DNA from: Peribacillus deserti | GTDB taxonomy: Bacteria > Bacillota > Bacilli > Bacillales > DSM-1321 | Assembly (NCBI RefSeq): GCF_016909175.1 | Contig: NZ_JAFBFI010000007.1 | Coordinates: 1 to 64,000, forward strand | DNA: 64,000 nucleotides | Direction: 5' to 3' | Part shown: piece by piece, positions 7,879 to 16,886 of the stretch | Position numbering within the stretch: the stretch's first letter is position 1 | Layout: each line of letters begins with the position of its first letter | Position numbers and translations under genes: made by a program | The notes under the pieces: model-generated | Seen by the model: the letters and a program-made list of their open reading frames with translations, nothing else | The model's database searches: none | Told to the model about the DNA's origin: nothing

Positions 7879-10335
7879 TCAAATTTGTCGGGAACCTTTA
7901 TTGCCTCTTGCCCGCTTCACTCTTTGCAGACGCAGGGCGTTCAATACAACGGATACGGAGCTGAATGCCATCGCAGCACCAGCGAGCCATGGAGCCAATA
8001 GGCCGACCGCAGCAATCGGTATGCCTATCACGTTGTACGCAAATGCCCAGAAAAGATTTTGCTTAATGTTCCGTATCGTTTTCTTGCTCATTAAAATGGC
8101 ATCCGCAATGTTGTTTAAATCGCCGCTGATCAACGTGATATCCGCAGCTTCCATCGCTACATCGGTACCTGTTCCGAGAGCCATTCCAATATCCGCAACA
8201 GCAAGGGCTGGAGCATCGTTTATGCCGTCTCCGACCATAGCCACTTTTCTACCTTCACTTTGAAGCTTTTTCACTTCTTCTGCTTTTCCTTCTGGGAGGA
8301 CTTCAGCAATCACGCGATCAATACCAACTTCTCTACCGATAGACGTTGCTGTTCTTGAGTTATCGCCCGTGATCATGACCACATCGATGTTTAGGTCTTT
8401 TAGTCGGCGGATGGCTTCTTTAGATGTTTCTTTAATAGTATCCGCTACTGCTATAATCCCAGCATATGTGCCGTCGATGGCAACAAGCATAGCTGTTTTT
8501 CCGTTATCCTCAAGCTGTTCCATTGTTGTAGTGGTATCCGCTATGTCAATATTTTCACGGTTCATCAGCCTTCTGGTTCCAATTAAAATGGTTTTGTCCT
8601 CGACAGTGGCTTTGATTCCGTAACCTGGTATCGCTTCGAACTCCTGAACCTCTTTAAGCGCGATTTCTTTCTCTTTGATGCCTTGAACAATGGCCTGAGC
8701 CAGTGGATGTTCGGATTGGTTTTCAGCAGAACCGATCAGGGATAAGAATTCTGTCTCACTCATTTTCGCATCAACGATGACATCCGTTAACTGAGGAGTC
8801 CCTTTTGTAACGGTTCCTGTCTTGTCTAATACAACCGTATCAATCTGGTGGGTTCCCTCCAGGTGTTCCCCGCCCTTGAATAGTATGCCGATTTCAGCAG
8901 CCCTTCCAGAACCTGCCATAATGGATGTCGGTGTTGCAAGGCCGAGGGCGCAAGGACAAGCGATAACAAGTACGGCAATCAGTTTTTCAAGCGCCTCTGC
9001 AAACTCGCCAGGGCTTACCCAGATAAACCAAATCAGGAATGTTACCACTGCTATTCCCACCACGATTGGGACGAATATTCCTGATATCTGATCAGCCAAA
9101 CGCTGGATAGGCGCCTTAGAGCCTTGAGCTTCTTCGACCACCTTGATGATCTGGGCAAGGGCCGTGTCTCTTCCCACTTTTGTAGCCTTAATTTTCAAGA
9201 ATCCGTTCTTATTGACGGTTGCCCCGATAACGGAGTCTCCAATCTTTTTATCAACGGGCACACTTTCTCCTGTCAGCATCGATTCGTCCAATGCGGAACG
9301 GCCTTCCAAGATCTCTCCGTCGACAGGCACTTTCTCACCTGGCTTGATATACACGATATCCCCGACCAGTACTTCTTCAAGGGGAATTTCTTTCTCTACT
9401 CCGTCTTTCACAACAGTAGCCGTTTTAGCCTGGAGGCCCATAAGCTTCTTGATTGCTTCTGATGAACGGCCTTTTGCTCTTGCTTCAAACAGTTTTCCAA
9501 GAAGAATCAAGGTAATGAGGATGGCACTTGTTTCATAATACAATTCAAGCATATGTGCATGTGTACCAATAGACTTGATTGTCACATATAGACTGTAAAA
9601 ATAAGCGGCCGACGTTCCAAGGGCGACAAGGACATCCATGTTAGCGCTCTTGTTCCGCAGCGCTTTATAGGCACCCACATAGAACTGCCATCCGATGATG
9701 AACTGTACGGGCGTGGCTAGTGCGAGCTGCACCCATGGATTCATGAGAGCCTCAGGAAGATAAATAAATGACGTAAAGGAAAAATGGATGACCATTGCCC
9801 ATAGTAACGGGATAGAAAGAATAGCAGAGATGATAAACTTCGTTTGCTGCCTCTTTATCTCTTTTTCTCGGTAATCCACATGATCAGCATTCTCTTCTTT
9901 AGATATGGCGTTGTATCCTAACTTTTGTACCCTTCCCACGATTTCCTGGGTGCTTACTAATGAAGGGTTGTATTCAACGGTGGCATTTTCTAACGCCAGG
10001 TTCACACTCGCTTTACTAACGCCTTCCAGTTTGTTTAATCCTTTTTCAATCCTGTTTGCACAGGCTGCACAGGTCATCCCTGTGATGACAAACTCCCTTT
10101 TTTCCAACACAACATCGTACCCGAGACCCTTGATTTTCTTTTGGAAATCGTCTTCGGAGACAATGTTCGGGTCATACACAATCTTAGAACTCTCAAGGGC
10201 CAGATTTACGTTGGCGTCTTTGATCCCTTCCATTTTCTTTAGTCCTTTTTCAATCCGATTTGCACAAGCCGCACACGTCATTCCTGTTATCTGGTAATTC
10301 GTTTCTTTCAGCTCCTTAGCTTTCGCTTCAGTCAT
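7879..10335 (-). CDS. copA: copper-exporting P1B-type ATPase CopA
   Basis: The 818-aa product is a complete CopA. Two heavy-metal-binding domains each contain [14 protein letters not shown] (Cys21/24 and Cys89/92). They are followed by eight expected membrane helices, the actuator motif LTGESVPV, the intramembrane metal site CPC ([13 protein letters not shown]), the phosphorylated Asp in DKTGTVTKG, and the [10 protein letters not shown] hinge. It pumps Cu(I) out of the cytoplasm. ATG 10335 is chosen (GAAAGGTG upstream); a GTG at 10344 is possible. It lies downstream of copZ and csoR but has its own operator-like sequence, so it may have both operon and separate transcription. Confidence 0.97.
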   Translation of the reverse strand: MTEAKAKELKETNYQITGMTCAACANRIEKGLKKMEGIKDANVNLALESSKIVYDPNIVSEDDFQKKIKGLGYDVVLEKREFVITGMTCAACANRIEKGLNKLEGVSKASVNLALENATVEYNPSLVSTQEIVGRVQKLGYNAISKEENADHVDYREKEIKRQQTKFIISAILSIPLLWAMVIHFSFTSFIYLPEALMNPWVQLALATPVQFIIGWQFYVGAYKALRNKSANMDVLVALGTSAAYFYSLYVTIKSIGTHAHMLELYYETSAILITLILLGKLFEARAKGRSSEAIKKLMGLQAKTATVVKDGVEKEIPLEEVLVGDIVYIKPGEKVPVDGEILEGRSALDESMLTGESVPVDKKIGDSVIGATVNKNGFLKIKATKVGRDTALAQIIKVVEEAQGSKAPIQRLADQISGIFVPIVVGIAVVTFLIWFIWVSPGEFAEALEKLIAVLVIACPCALGLATPTSIMAGSGRAAEIGILFKGGEHLEGTHQIDTVVLDKTGTVTKGTPQLTDVIVDAKMSETEFLSLIGSAENQSEHPLAQAIVQGIKEKEIALKEVQEFEAIPGYGIKATVEDKTILIGTRRLMNRENIDIADTTTTMEQLEDNGKTAMLVAIDGTYAGIIAVADTIKETSKEAIRRLKDLNIDVVMITGDNSRTATSIGREVGIDRVIAEVLPEGKAEEVKKLQSEGRKVAMVGDGINDAPALAVADIGMALGTGTDVAMEAADITLISGDLNNIADAILMSKKTIRNIKQNLFWAFAYNVIGIPIAAVGLLAPWLAGAAMAFSSVSVVLNALRLQRVKRARGNKGSRQI

Positions 10336-10355
10336 TAAAAACACCTTTCTCTCAT

Positions 10356-10378
10356 ATAATAGGGGTGGGGGGTATAAA
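10356..10378 (-). promoter_or_regulatory. CsoR-type operator before copA
   Basis: On the minus strand, TATACCCCCCACCCCTATTA shares ATACCCCCC-N2-CC with the site before csoR and overlaps a possible -10 (TATTAT, 10356-10361). G/C-run operators of this kind are typical of CsoR. The sequence suggests copper-derepressed transcription of copA independent of csoR-copZ. Confidence 0.6.
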
Positions 10379-10392
10379 TTTTTGATAAATAT

Positions 10393-10418
10393 AACGTGCT
10401 TAAAGCACGTTTTTTGGT
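10393..10418. terminator. hairpin between copZ and copA
   Basis: AACGTGCTT and AAGCACGTT form a palindromic stem. On the plus strand it is followed by TTTTTT; on the minus strand, the direction of the copper genes, it is followed by ATATTTAT. It may attenuate read-through from copZ into copA. Confidence 0.55.
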
Positions 10419-10625
10419 TTATTCTACATCATACCCTTGATCATCGATGGTTTCTTTAATTTTATCAAGAGTTACGGTTCCTGGATTGTATTCCACTGCC
10501 ACTTCTCCAACTTTTAAATCTACAAGAACACGTTCCACACCAGATAATTCACCAACACTGCCTTCAACAGCTATTACACAGTGACCACATGACATGCCTT
10601 GAACTTTTAGAATTGTTTTTTCCAT
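10419..10625 (-). CDS. copZ: copper chaperone CopZ
   Basis: The 68-aa product is a single heavy-metal-associated domain with the Cu(I) motif MSCGHC (Cys13/16) and a typical ferredoxin-like pattern ([18 protein letters not shown]). It carries Cu(I) to the N-terminal domains of CopA. A GAGCGAT ribosome site lies upstream. It is 13 nt after csoR in the same direction, so the two are probably co-transcribed. Confidence 0.95.
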   Translation of the reverse strand: MEKTILKVQGMSCGHCVIAVEGSVGELSGVERVLVDLKVGEVAVEYNPGTVTLDKIKETIDDQGYDVE

Positions 10626-10638
10626 AATAATCGCTCCT

Positions 10639-10965
10639 TTATTTTTTCATTAACTTCTCTATCGTAACGAGTACTTCATCGATTGCTTCTGTATCACCTT
10701 CATTGATTCGCTCTAAGATGCAGCTTTTCAGATGTCCCTCAAGAAGGATTTTTGCTACGCTATTTAGAGCTGATTGGGTAGATGCTATTTGTGTGATAAC
10801 ATCGTCACAATACGTATCTTTTTCAATCATCCCTCTAATTCCGCGAATTTGACCCTCAATTCGATTTAGTCGGGTAACCAGATTCTTTTTCACTTGTTCG
10901 GAATGATGACTTTTTCTGCCCCCTGAAGGGTTTTCACAATGGTCATCTTGAATGCTTGAACCCAT
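10639..10965 (-). CDS. csoR: copper-sensing repressor CsoR
   Basis: The 108-aa all-helical repressor has the Cu(I) ligand set Cys53 (TYCDD), His78 and Cys82 (EGHLKSC) and the basic segment RLNRIEGQIRGIRGMI. Apo-CsoR blocks promoters with G/C-run operators and Cu(I) releases it. The N-terminal tail of about 25 residues is His/Cys containing (DDHCENPSGGRKSHH) and longer than in many CsoRs. GGGAGGCGATCTA precedes the ATG. It is the first gene of csoR-copZ. Confidence 0.95.
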   Translation of the reverse strand: MGSSIQDDHCENPSGGRKSHHSEQVKKNLVTRLNRIEGQIRGIRGMIEKDTYCDDVITQIASTQSALNSVAKILLEGHLKSCILERINEGDTEAIDEVLVTIEKLMKK

Positions 10966-10985
10966 TAGATCGCCTCCCTGACTAT

Positions 10986-11015
10986 ATTATACAATACCCC
11001 CCTACCCTATGTTAA
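10986..11015 (-). promoter_or_regulatory. csoR-copZ promoter with CsoR operator
   Basis: On the minus strand a -35 TTAACA (11010-11015) and -10 TATAAT (10986-10991) are separated by 18 nt. The spacer holds the G-run site (plus strand ATACCCCCCTACCCTAT, 10994-11010) that matches the copA upstream site. Operator overlap with the promoter implies autorepression. Confidence 0.75.
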
Positions 11016-11223
11016 GGGTTTTGATAAAAAACTTTAAAAGGTTTGCATGCTGTATAGTTCCCTTACTTCTTAAAGCTCACCCTTATACAAATTTCTACAT
11101 GGTATTCTATTTTCTACCGCACTTCCCTACTTTTTGTAAATAAACTGTAATATTCCTGTAACCATGGGGACAAGTTTATCCATTATATTAGGTTTAGAAA
11201 CTTACAACTGGGGGTAAACACGC

Positions 11224-11661
11224 TTGTTAAAAAAGTTTTTTGCTATTCTTTCTGTTGCAACGGTCATTGGTACTGCTTCCCCGATCATGAGTGAAGCGGC
11301 TACTTATCATACAAAAGCTATCTCGGTGGCAAAAACCAATTTAGGAGTGCCTTATAAATGGGGCGGCATTACCCCAAGCGGATTTGATTGTTCAGGTTTA
11401 GTAAAATATTCTTACAGCAAAGCAGGGAAAACCCTTCCTAGAACAGCTGCGGAAATGTACGGAAAAGGCACGCGAGTTTCTTCATTGGCAATGGGAGATT
11501 TGATGTTCTACGCACCGAACAAGGCATCAAGACCAACACATGTTTCCATCTATATGGGAAGCGGAAAGATGATTCAATCTGCATCATCTTATGGAGTATC
11601 AATTGCAAGTACAAACAACACATATTGGAAGCCACGTTATATCGGGGCTAAAAGAATATAA
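11224..11661 (+). CDS. secreted NlpC/P60 peptidoglycan endopeptidase
   Basis: The 145-aa product starts at TTG 11224 after a GGGGGT site. A signal peptide (about 1-26, ending SEAA) precedes a single NlpC/P60 domain with catalytic Cys56 in FDCSGL and His106 in RPTHVSIYMG. Such enzymes cut cell-wall peptides (typically the D-Glu to diamino acid bond). It lacks LysM or SH3 repeats, so the wall-binding part is missing compared with larger LytE/LytF types. It is a single gene with its own terminator. Confidence 0.9.
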   Translation: MLKKFFAILSVATVIGTASPIMSEAATYHTKAISVAKTNLGVPYKWGGITPSGFDCSGLVKYSYSKAGKTLPRTAAEMYGKGTRVSSLAMGDLMFYAPNKASRPTHVSIYMGSGKMIQSASSYGVSIASTNNTYWKPRYIGAKRI

Positions 11662-11670
11662 TAGAAAATA

Positions 11671-11717
11671 TTAAAGAAGACGTTGCCCATTGGCTACGTC
11701 TTCTTTAATACTTTTTT
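11671..11717 (+). terminator. rho-independent terminator
   Basis: TTAAAGAAGACGT (11671-11683) pairs with ACGTCTTCTTTAA (11696-11708), followed by a T-rich tail. It terminates the NlpC/P60 gene. Confidence 0.85.
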
Positions 11718-11787
11718 AATAAGCAACACCTTCTAGAACTAACGCCTCCGATAGTTGAAGTACATTTTTCACATTTGTAGGATTCAG

Positions 11788-12315
11788 TTATGTATTAAAT
11801 ATAATCTCATGACTCGGACAAACAGTTGCAAACCAACGGAGTACGGTATTGTGATGGTTAATAATTTGTTGAGCGGTAATTTCATTGGAACTCCATGTAC
11901 TATGTGTATCAGAAGCTAAAGTGACTTGATATCCAGCACTAAAAGCCCTTCGACACGTTGTATCAACACACGCTTCTGTTTGAATGCCCGTTATAAATAC
12001 ATGCTTAATTCCATGTTTTTTCAATTCCTCCTCTAAAGTGGTGTTTAAAAACGAATCTGGAGTTGTTTTTTGTATAATAACATCTTGATTTTGGGGAGAA
12101 ATATTGGGATGAATTCCCCATCCTTTTGTTCCATATTCCAGAGGATGTCCAACAGGTCCATTGTGTTGGATATAAAAAATAGATGTATTTGTAGAACGAG
12201 CTTGGTTTATTAATTGGTTTAAATTTTCAAGTAGAGTAACACTCTTATATACTTCATTGCCTTCTGTAAACATTCCATTTTGTACATCAATAATTAATAA
12301 TGCCTTCTTCATCAT
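11788..12315 (-). CDS. isochorismatase-family cysteine hydrolase
   Basis: The 175-aa product has the family triad: Asp10 in LLIIDVQNG, a Lys in IQKTTPDSF, and the nucleophile Cys in GIQTEACVDTT. The cis-peptide-like segment is FITGIQTEACV. Substrates in this superfamily include nicotinamide, isochorismate and ureido compounds, and the sequence does not settle which applies here. GGGGGAGAGA lies before two adjacent ATGs; either could start. It is a single gene with unrelated neighbours. Confidence 0.85.
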   Translation of the reverse strand: MMKKALLIIDVQNGMFTEGNEVYKSVTLLENLNQLINQARSTNTSIFYIQHNGPVGHPLEYGTKGWGIHPNISPQNQDVIIQKTTPDSFLNTTLEEELKKHGIKHVFITGIQTEACVDTTCRRAFSAGYQVTLASDTHSTWSSNEITAQQIINHHNTVLRWFATVCPSHEIIFNT

Positions 12316-12486
12316 TCTCTCCCCCTTAATAAAACACCATTTTCTCTTATTATGTAAGCTTTGTTAAATGATAACAGAACCAATTGTCAAATTTGAAATA
12401 TTTTGTATTAAAGGTAAATATTTCAAGTTTAAAGAGGGTTCTATGATAAAATTTTAAAAAACCTAATTAAAAAGGGGGAGAAGTTA

Positions 12487-13056
12487 TTGAAACGATTTAT
12501 GGTTCTTATATGTTTCATTTCGTTGTTAACGCTTTTAACTGCTTGTTCGTCTAAACCTTCTTTGGAACTTGTAAATACAAATGTTGATATTGTAAACGAT
12601 AAAGATAAAGTTGGTGCAATAGGTATAACCGAAGGTGATAAAAAGGGGAAAGAACTTGTACCAACCGCATTATATTATGAGTTTGCAATTAAGAATACTG
12701 GGAACAAAAAAATCGGTGACATAGGTGAGAAAGGTATACAAATAAAAATTGAACCTAATGATAATTTAGTTGCTTCATCCAAAGAAATAATTGGTTTTAA
12801 TATTTTTAATCCATCCGAATATGAAGCAAGTGGTTTGGGATACGGACATACTTCTGCATATATTCTTGAACCTGACCAAGAGGAAAAATATACTCTACAC
12901 TACGATTTAGGTGTGAGTGAAGATAATCCCCAAGTCCCGTTTCTTGTACCGTCAAAAGAACAATTAAAGAAACTCAAGGATAATGCTTTAGATGCCACTT
13001 TAATAGTATTGTTAGATGATAAAGAAATAGCTCGTTTTGATTTGAAAAATAAATAA
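12487..13056 (+). CDS. hypothetical lipoprotein
   Basis: The 189-aa product starts at TTG 12487 (GGGGGAGAAG upstream), with signal peptide and lipobox LLTAC (Cys20). The mature part looks like a beta-rich extracytoplasmic domain (YYEFAIKNTGNKKIGDIG; HYDLGVSEDNPQVPF), resembling immunoglobulin-like lipoprotein folds. The function is unknown. It lies 25 nt upstream of the broken RsbR paralogue. Confidence 0.7.
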   Translation: MKRFMVLICFISLLTLLTACSSKPSLELVNTNVDIVNDKDKVGAIGITEGDKKGKELVPTALYYEFAIKNTGNKKIGDIGEKGIQIKIEPNDNLVASSKEIIGFNIFNPSEYEASGLGYGHTSAYILEPDQEEKYTLHYDLGVSEDNPQVPFLVPSKEQLKKLKDNALDATLIVLLDDKEIARFDLKNK

Positions 13057-13081
13057 ATTTTTACCTCTGCTATTTTATGAG

Positions 13082-13942
13082 TTGAAAGTTACTATTAATA
13101 CAAAAGCATCGGTGGTGGCAATGAGACCGATACAGATACTGGGCAAAGAAATAAAGTCATTTATTAAAGAGAACGGGGAACTGTTTGAGGACAAATTGCA
13201 TACCGAAGCAGTAAATGTCTCATCAAAAATTTCAGACATTCTAAATCAAGTAAACATTGATTTGTTAAAAAATGCTCGGACATTGATTTATTATGTAGTT
13301 GATCAAAAAGAAGACGAGTTAGTTGCGTTCGCTAAACAGGAAGGCATCGCTTTGGCGGAGCACGCATTAACACTTGAGTTAAAATTAGAGTGGGTACAAG
13401 CGATAAGAAGAACTTTATGGCATTTTGTATGTATTCTTGACGAGGAAAAAAATATTACGAATGACCGTACAGAATTTTACGAAATAGCAAAAACTATCAA
13501 CGATAATATTGACAAGTTCCTTAATAACTTTTTCCTTAACTATACAAGTTATAAAGATACAATGTTTTTAAAACAAAGAGAAATGGTGCAGCACTTGCCA
13601 GTTCCAATTATTCCCGTAAGTGAAAGCGTTTCTGTTTTGCCACTAAGTGGGACAGTAGACTCATACAGGATTCAAATAATTGAGGAAAAAGTTTTAATCA
13701 ACATAGCTGACTCAAAAATTCACACACTGGTTATGGACCTTTCAGGTATTGCCATGATGTAACGGGATGTCATAAATAATTTAGAAAAGGTATTGGCTGG
13801 AGTTAAAATGATGGGCTGCAAAACGGTTCTTACTGGTCTTCGTCCTGATCTTGTAAGAAAAATGGTGCCCGCGGGAGTCCGTTTTGAAGAAGATGTTGAA
13901 ACAAAAGGTTCACTTCAGGAAACATTGAAGAATATCTTTTGA
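13082..13942 (+). pseudogene. RsbR-family STAS protein with an internal stop
   Basis: The frame encodes 286 codons but a TAA at 13760-13762 interrupts it after codon 226. The reading frame continues unchanged as RDVINNLEKVLAGVKMMGCK to a TGA at 13940-13942. The N-terminal part (about 1-150) is a helical sensor domain as in RsbR paralogues and the C-terminal part is a STAS domain. The stop falls at the position of the Asp before the phosphorylated Thr in RsbR (VDTMVA in the intact paralogue at 15526). The TTG at 13082 has no obvious ribosome site. It is either a dead stressosome sensor or the stop is a sequence error. Confidence 0.8.
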
Positions 13943-13952
13943 ATAAATAATA

Positions 13953-14114
13953 TTATTGACCGTTAACAGCGGTCTTTTTTTGTCTAAGTGCTCCCAGACC
14001 GCCCCTGGTGTAATCTTCATAACCGCGTTTATTCATCAAGCGGACAAGCTCTTGTACTTTTGAATTAAGTGTATTTCGGTCTACTTCAATATTGGAATAC
14101 ATTTGTTCACTCAT
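13953..14114 (-). CDS. small hypothetical protein, 53 aa
   Basis: The product begins MSEQMYSNIEVDRNTLNSKV and is charged, probably helical, with a Gly-rich C-terminal piece (TRGGLGALRQKK). ATG 14114 is chosen because AGGAGG lies just upstream; that AGGAGG encodes Arg-Arg in the longer frame from 14138. Its 3' end overlaps the terminator of the opposite-strand RsbR-like gene. The family is not recognised. Confidence 0.6.
   Translation of the reverse strand: MSEQMYSNIEVDRNTLNSKVQELVRLMNKRGYEDYTRGGLGALRQKKTAVNGQ
13958..13982 (+). terminator. terminator of the RsbR-like pseudogene
   Basis: GACCGTTAACAGCGGTC hairpin followed by seven T residues. It is embedded in the last codons of the small minus-strand gene ending at 13953. 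Confidence 0.85.
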
Positions 14115-14334
14115 CGATGTCCTCCTGGTTGTGTTCAATGGTGAAAGTCATATATATCCATAATTTATAATGGTTTATGTATAATGACAAGGCTCTAGAA
14201 TAAGCATTCTTTTAAATCCGACTAACTTGTTCCGTAAACAAATGCTTTCCCTGTTGAAATGTATCTTAAAGATTGTATCGGTACCTATACATAAAGGACT
14301 CCCATCTTCAAATCAACTATTTTTATTGGTTTAA

Positions 14335-14374
14335 AAAAGGACCAGACAACGTCTTTCAGTGTCTGGTCCTTTTC
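14335..14374 (-). terminator. terminator of rsbS-rsbT
   Basis: AAAAGGACCAGACA (14335-14348) pairs with TGTCTGGTCCTTTT (14360-14373). It sits just after rsbT on the minus strand and can work in both directions. Confidence 0.85.
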
Positions 14375-14389
14375 ATCATAGTCATACGA

Positions 14390-14794
14390 CTATTTCTTAT
14401 GCCACTTTTTTACTATAACGGTCGTTCCCACTCCAACAGTAGAATCAATAAAAAACTCATCCATTAACCGTTTTACACCAGGTACTCCAGCACCTAGTCC
14501 TCCAGATGTGGTATATCCATCTTCTAACGCTTTTTTAATATCTTCAATCCCTGGCCCTTTATCAATGGCTGAGATTTTCACACCAATTTTATTGTTCTCT
14601 TCAATCGGTTCAAATGTGATTTCACCAGTTCCCGCGTATAAATAGATATTCCTAGCTAGTTCAGATACCGCTGTTGTTATACGAGCCTGATCCACCGCAC
14701 CAAATCCAATTAGCTTTGACATTTCCCTACCCTTTTGGCGTGCCATTACGATATCTAATTCTTGTTGGATTTTAACAATCTCCACTTTAATCAT
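14390..14794 (-). CDS. rsbT: RsbT serine/threonine kinase of the stressosome
   Basis: The 134-aa GHKL-type kinase has an N box ([15 protein letters not shown]), DKGPGIED, and the Gly-rich lid [15 protein letters not shown], as in RsbT. It phosphorylates RsbS and RsbR in the stressosome and, once released, activates a downstream partner (RsbU in B. subtilis). No RsbU or RsbX gene is in this window, so the output here is unknown. The ATG overlaps the rsbS stop by 4 nt (coupled translation). It is last in its operon, before a terminator. Confidence 0.93.
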   Translation of the reverse strand: MIKVEIVKIQQELDIVMARQKGREMSKLIGFGAVDQARITTAVSELARNIYLYAGTGEITFEPIEENNKIGVKISAIDKGPGIEDIKKALEDGYTTSGGLGAGVPGVKRLMDEFFIDSTVGVGTTVIVKKWHKK

Positions 14795-15153
14795 GGATGA
14801 ACAACGCCGTTATCCTTCAATAATTCAATCCCTTTTTCCAAATCCAGGGCAGTCATTATATGAGGAAGGCTTATACCTAACTCGATTAAGGTAATAGCAA
14901 CAGCTGGCTGTATTCCAGTTAATACTACTTTCGCACCCATTAATTCTGCCATGCTCACCATGTCTCCAAGTACTTTTGCGATAAACGAATCGATCATGTC
15001 TAGAGAAGTCAGATCCAGTACCACCCCTTCTGCGTTAGTCGCGTGAATCTTTTGCAATAAATCCTCTTGAAGCTCTAAAGCACTCTTATCATCAAGCACG
15101 ACTTGTATGGAAACCAGTAACAAATCATGTAATTTTAATATCGGTATTCTCAT
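14791..15153 (-). CDS. rsbS: RsbS stressosome scaffold (STAS domain)
   Basis: The 120-aa single STAS domain has the phosphorylated Ser56 in [10 protein letters not shown] (equivalent to Ser59 of B. subtilis RsbS) and the conserved [14 protein letters not shown] helix. With RsbR it forms the stressosome core that holds RsbT. TTGGAGGAAAGATAA precedes the ATG. Its ribosome-site region doubles as the last codons of a truncated DUF2294 frame (15150-15266). Confidence 0.95.
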   Translation of the reverse strand: MRIPILKLHDLLLVSIQVVLDDKSALELQEDLLQKIHATNAEGVVLDLTSLDMIDSFIAKVLGDMVSMAELMGAKVVLTGIQPAVAITLIELGISLPHIMTALDLEKGIELLKDNGVVHP

Positions 15154-15266
15154 TTATCTTTCCTCCAATAACAATGAATAGTATTCATTTGTTTTTGGGG
15201 AGAAAAATCCCTTAGCAGCCTGCCAATATAACTCCCTAATTCTCTTTCTTTCTGCTTATAATCCAT
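15150..15266 (-). pseudogene. 5' stump of a DUF2294 gene fused to the rsbS leader
   Basis: From ATG 15266 (AAAGGATG upstream) the frame reads MDYKQKERELGSYIGRLLRD, typical of the start of DUF2294 proteins (about 115-120 aa). It then loses similarity after about 21 residues and runs to a stop overlapping the rsbS start by 4 nt. This looks like a deletion or recombination that joined the start of a DUF2294 gene to the rsbS ribosome site. The 38-aa frame may still be translated and couple translation to rsbS. Confidence 0.6.
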
Positions 15267-15525
15267 AGACCGACATCCTTTAAAGAACCAAGCTTTGTAT
15301 TTTCGTGCACGTAATATTATATCCTGTATAAGAAATCTTTTAAATAACAATTTTCAAGTAGCATACAGTCAAATTTACTAATAACAATTCAAATATTTTA
15401 ATGCATTAATTTCTATCCTGTGTAAGCGATATTAATAATATTTATCTTTTCAAATGTAACAGGAACAGACTATATTAAAAGAGCACATAAAAAAAATTCT
15501 TGTTTTTGTATTTGGAGGAAGCACT
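15267..15525. other. divergent promoter region between rsbS and rsbR
   Basis: An AT-rich stretch between the divergent stressosome arms. I see no unambiguous sigma-A or sigma-B promoter and no strong inverted repeat. Confidence 0.35.
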
Positions 15526-16380
15526 TTGAACAATGAATTACAAACATTAGGCGAATTTATAATAGAAAAAAAACATGAAATCGCTCGCACTGTTCATTCA
15601 GACAGAATGGCAGGCGTCCCTATGACAGAACAGGAAAAAAGGGAGTTTCAACAACTAGAGCCTCACATCATGGAGATTAGAATGAATTTCATCAGCTTAT
15701 TTGGTGAAGCACTAATTGGACACGAAGACAAAGAAAAATCGGATAACCAAACTTTTAAATGGGGAAGGGAAACAGGGGAGTACTTTTATAAGCTTGGAGT
15801 ACCTTTGGACGAAGCGCTAAAAGACACGAGCTATTATCGAACTTATATATGGAAAGCGATTGAAAATGCAGTAAAAGAAAGAAATCTATCTGCATCGACT
15901 GTATTTGACGTCATTCATATTATCGATCCCCTCTTAGACCGAGCAGTATATAGTTTTAGCCTCACGTATGTGGAATTCCATCAAAAAACGCTGGAAAATG
16001 CGAAAAGTGCATTTATGGAACTTTCAGTGCCTGTTATTCCTCTTACTAAAGGTATAGGCGTCCTGCCCTTAATCGGAAATTTAGATACAGAAAGAGCCCA
16101 GTTGCTTATGGAAACCACACTTAACCGCTCAGCTGAATTACAGTTATCTCACCTGATAATCGATGTTTCTGGAGTGCTATTGGTTGATACGATGGTAGCC
16201 CATCAGTTATTTAATGTCATGGATGCCTTATCACTAACTGGGGTTAAGAGCATCATAACTGGAATTCGTCCAGAGGTATCCCAAACCATGGTAAGTCTTG
16301 GATTAAACTTAGCCAATATCAATACAAAAGCAAACCTGAGTCAGGCACTGCATGAAATGCAACTTACCAAAAACTTTTAA
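15526..16380 (+). CDS. rsbR: RsbR-family stressosome co-antagonist
   Basis: The 284-aa product starts at TTG 15526 after TTGGAGGAAG. The N-terminal non-haem globin-like sensor domain (about 1-155) is followed by a STAS domain (about 165-280). Both regulatory threonines are present: Thr174 (IPLTKGIGVLPLIGNLDT) and Thr222 (VLLVDTMVAHQLF), the sites RsbT phosphorylates in B. subtilis RsbR. It is divergent from rsbS-rsbT, whereas the usual order is rsbR-rsbS-rsbT on one strand. The signal sensed is not shown. It ends at a strong terminator. Confidence 0.9.
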   Translation: MNNELQTLGEFIIEKKHEIARTVHSDRMAGVPMTEQEKREFQQLEPHIMEIRMNFISLFGEALIGHEDKEKSDNQTFKWGRETGEYFYKLGVPLDEALKDTSYYRTYIWKAIENAVKERNLSASTVFDVIHIIDPLLDRAVYSFSLTYVEFHQKTLENAKSAFMELSVPVIPLTKGIGVLPLIGNLDTERAQLLMETTLNRSAELQLSHLIIDVSGVLLVDTMVAHQLFNVMDALSLTGVKSIITGIRPEVSQTMVSLGLNLANINTKANLSQALHEMQLTKNF

Positions 16381-16393
16381 TGAATGCCCATAA

Positions 16394-16434
16394 ACAAGCG
16401 GATGCACTTATCAAGTTCATCCGCTTGTTTTATT
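16394..16434 (+). terminator. terminator of rsbR
   Basis: ACAAGCGGATG (16394-16404) pairs with CATCCGCTTGT (16419-16429), followed by TTTATT. Confidence 0.85.
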
Positions 16435-16465
16435 TATGTCCTATTTAGCGGACTTCGTTTGCCGT

Positions 16466-16675
16466 TTAATCTTCACTTATTTGAGGCGGGGACTCCAACC
16501 ATCCATTGTGTATCATAATCTGAGCTCCGTCTTCACCATATAATTGAATTTCCGCTATTAATCTGTTGTAGAGTGCGCCAAAGTCTCTTCTCATGCTGCT
16601 TCCTATGGCCAGTCCATAGAGTTTTCCACGCTTTTTCTTTTTGACAACTGGAGTTTCTGTATTTAACTCTGACAT
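16466..16675 (-). CDS. small protein resembling the DUF3231 C-terminus
   Basis: The 69-aa product has a basic start (KKKKRGK) and then GLAIGSSMRRDFGALYNRLI and MIHNGWLESPPQ, patterns that recall the C-terminal end of DUF3231/CotF-like spore proteins (usually about 330 aa). AAGGAG lies 7-8 nt before the ATG, so it may be a free-standing small gene rather than a fragment. The family assignment is from memory and tentative. Confidence 0.5.
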   Translation of the reverse strand: MSELNTETPVVKKKKRGKLYGLAIGSSMRRDFGALYNRLIAEIQLYGEDGAQIMIHNGWLESPPQISED

Positions 16676-16886
16676 TCCATATTCTCCTTTAGAATGTGTG
16701 TGTTATGCTCACACTCTTCAAATGTAAATTCATGCTGTGGCAAATCTAAAGATAATAACTTTCCTGTTTATAAAATTGGAAATTTGTGGATTTTTATTCA
16801 ACCTTTACTTTTTCCAAAAACAAGGAGGTTATAGAATCAATCTTGTCGAAATTAAAGGATTAAAATGATTTTGAGAGCTGGAGTGA

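Noticed and set aside
7859-10297. Several long plus-strand ORFs opposite copA
   Set aside because: They are frames shadowing copA, with no ribosome sites and no family-like sequence.
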